From positions 1 through 6,955 of the forward strand of contig SDWK01000212.1 of NCBI GenBank assembly GCA_004195335.1: 6,955 bases of DNA, written 5' to 3'. A program made the position numbers and the translations under genes. Positions within the stretch are counted from its first letter, which is position 1. Each line of letters opens with the position of its first letter. This stretch comes from Shewanella sp. (lineage in GTDB: Bacteria; Pseudomonadota; Gammaproteobacteria; Enterobacterales; Shewanellaceae). Below the pieces are notes generated by a model. It was not told the DNA's origin. It searched no databases and saw nothing but the letters and a program-made list of their open reading frames with translations. Positions 6,860 through 6,955 of the stretch are shown here, piece after piece.

Positions 6860-6870
6860 AAGGGACTCAT

Positions 6871-6876
6871 TATAAT
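6871..6876 (+). promoter_or_regulatory. Perfect -10 hexamer TATAAT
   Basis: A consensus -10 box, but the -35 position 17 bases upstream reads TTCGGA (three of six). A start near 6883 would lie inside the open frame beginning at 6880, so it would serve a later start or an RNA beyond the window. Confidence 0.3.
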
Positions 6877-6879
6877 GAC

Positions 6880-6955
6880 ATGAAGCTATTTGTTGTCAGT
6901 TTAAATGACATTTTATCTGAGGTTCATTCAAAGTGGGGGCTGGACTTCTTTATTG
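6880..6955 (+). CDS. Possible 5' end of an unidentified gene, cut by the window
   Basis: From ATG at 6880 the frame stays open for 25 codons to the window edge, beginning MKLFVVSLNDILSEVHSKWG. An in-frame stop at 6841-6843 bounds it on the left. There is no clear ribosome binding site. A second overlapping frame from ATG 6905 is also open to the edge, so openness alone proves little. I recognise no domain in so short a piece. All minus-strand frames close within about 35 bases of the edge. Confidence 0.25.
   Translation, partial: MKLFVVSLNDILSEVHSKWGLDFFI

Larger units (their letters stand above)
6264..6955. other. Gene-poor, repeat-rich intergenic tract
   Basis: About 690 bases with no convincing protein gene and no tRNA or rRNA. 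Reading left to right, it holds an imperfect stem (CGTTAA 6322-6327 with TTAACG 6359-6364), a TGAAGA/TCTTCA stem (6366-6371, 6380-6385), a 9-bp inverted repeat (6398-6442), a perfect 8-bp hairpin (6463-6482), repeat copy 1, a GTGAA/TTCAC hairpin (6582-6595), a GGTC-GAGAT / ATCTC-GACC stem (6613-6643), repeat copy 2, and an IS903-like end. An open frame of 75 codons (6465-6692) starts with GTG inside a hairpin and crosses several repeats, and I do not accept it as a gene. The tract looks like diverged dispersed repeats, as marine Shewanella chromosomes often carry; this attribution is from memory. Confidence 0.6.

Overview
The window looks like chromosome from a Shewanella-type marine gammaproteobacterium. 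This rests on the divergent lolB-ispE-prs / hemA-prfA-prmC layout, the close resemblance of HemA, PrfA and Prs to remembered Shewanella proteins, and moderate GC. No database search was possible, so the genus is an inference. Almost all of it is conserved housekeeping DNA, and I see no new enzyme or defence system.

Minus strand, bases 31-2605, read right to left: lolB (outer-membrane lipoprotein receptor), ispE (isoprenoid precursor kinase) and prs (PRPP synthetase). lolB and ispE overlap by 11 bases. ispE and prs are separated by 75 bases holding two consecutive hairpins. A symmetrical stem with an A-tract on one side and a T-tract on the other ends the unit just after prs. A 16-base near-palindrome differing at one base from the enterobacterial PurR operator consensus lies inside the first 35 codons of prs.

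Bases 2606-2876 are the divergent control region. A good sigma70-like promoter faces lolB and weaker ones face hemA.

Plus strand, bases 2877-6124: hemA (glutamyl-tRNA reductase, first step of C5 haem synthesis), prfA (release factor 1) and prmC (the methyltransferase that modifies the GGQ glutamine of release factors). prmC has a TTG start and is followed by a strong intrinsic terminator.

Bases 6264-6955 hold no convincing gene. They contain inverted repeats, two diverged copies of a roughly 60-70 base repeat, and a 13-base segment like the terminal inverted repeat of IS903-group elements. I read this as a patch of dispersed repeat DNA next to the prmC operon. The last 155 bases carry a 19-codon ORF with a good ribosome binding site and a possible start of a gene that runs off the window.
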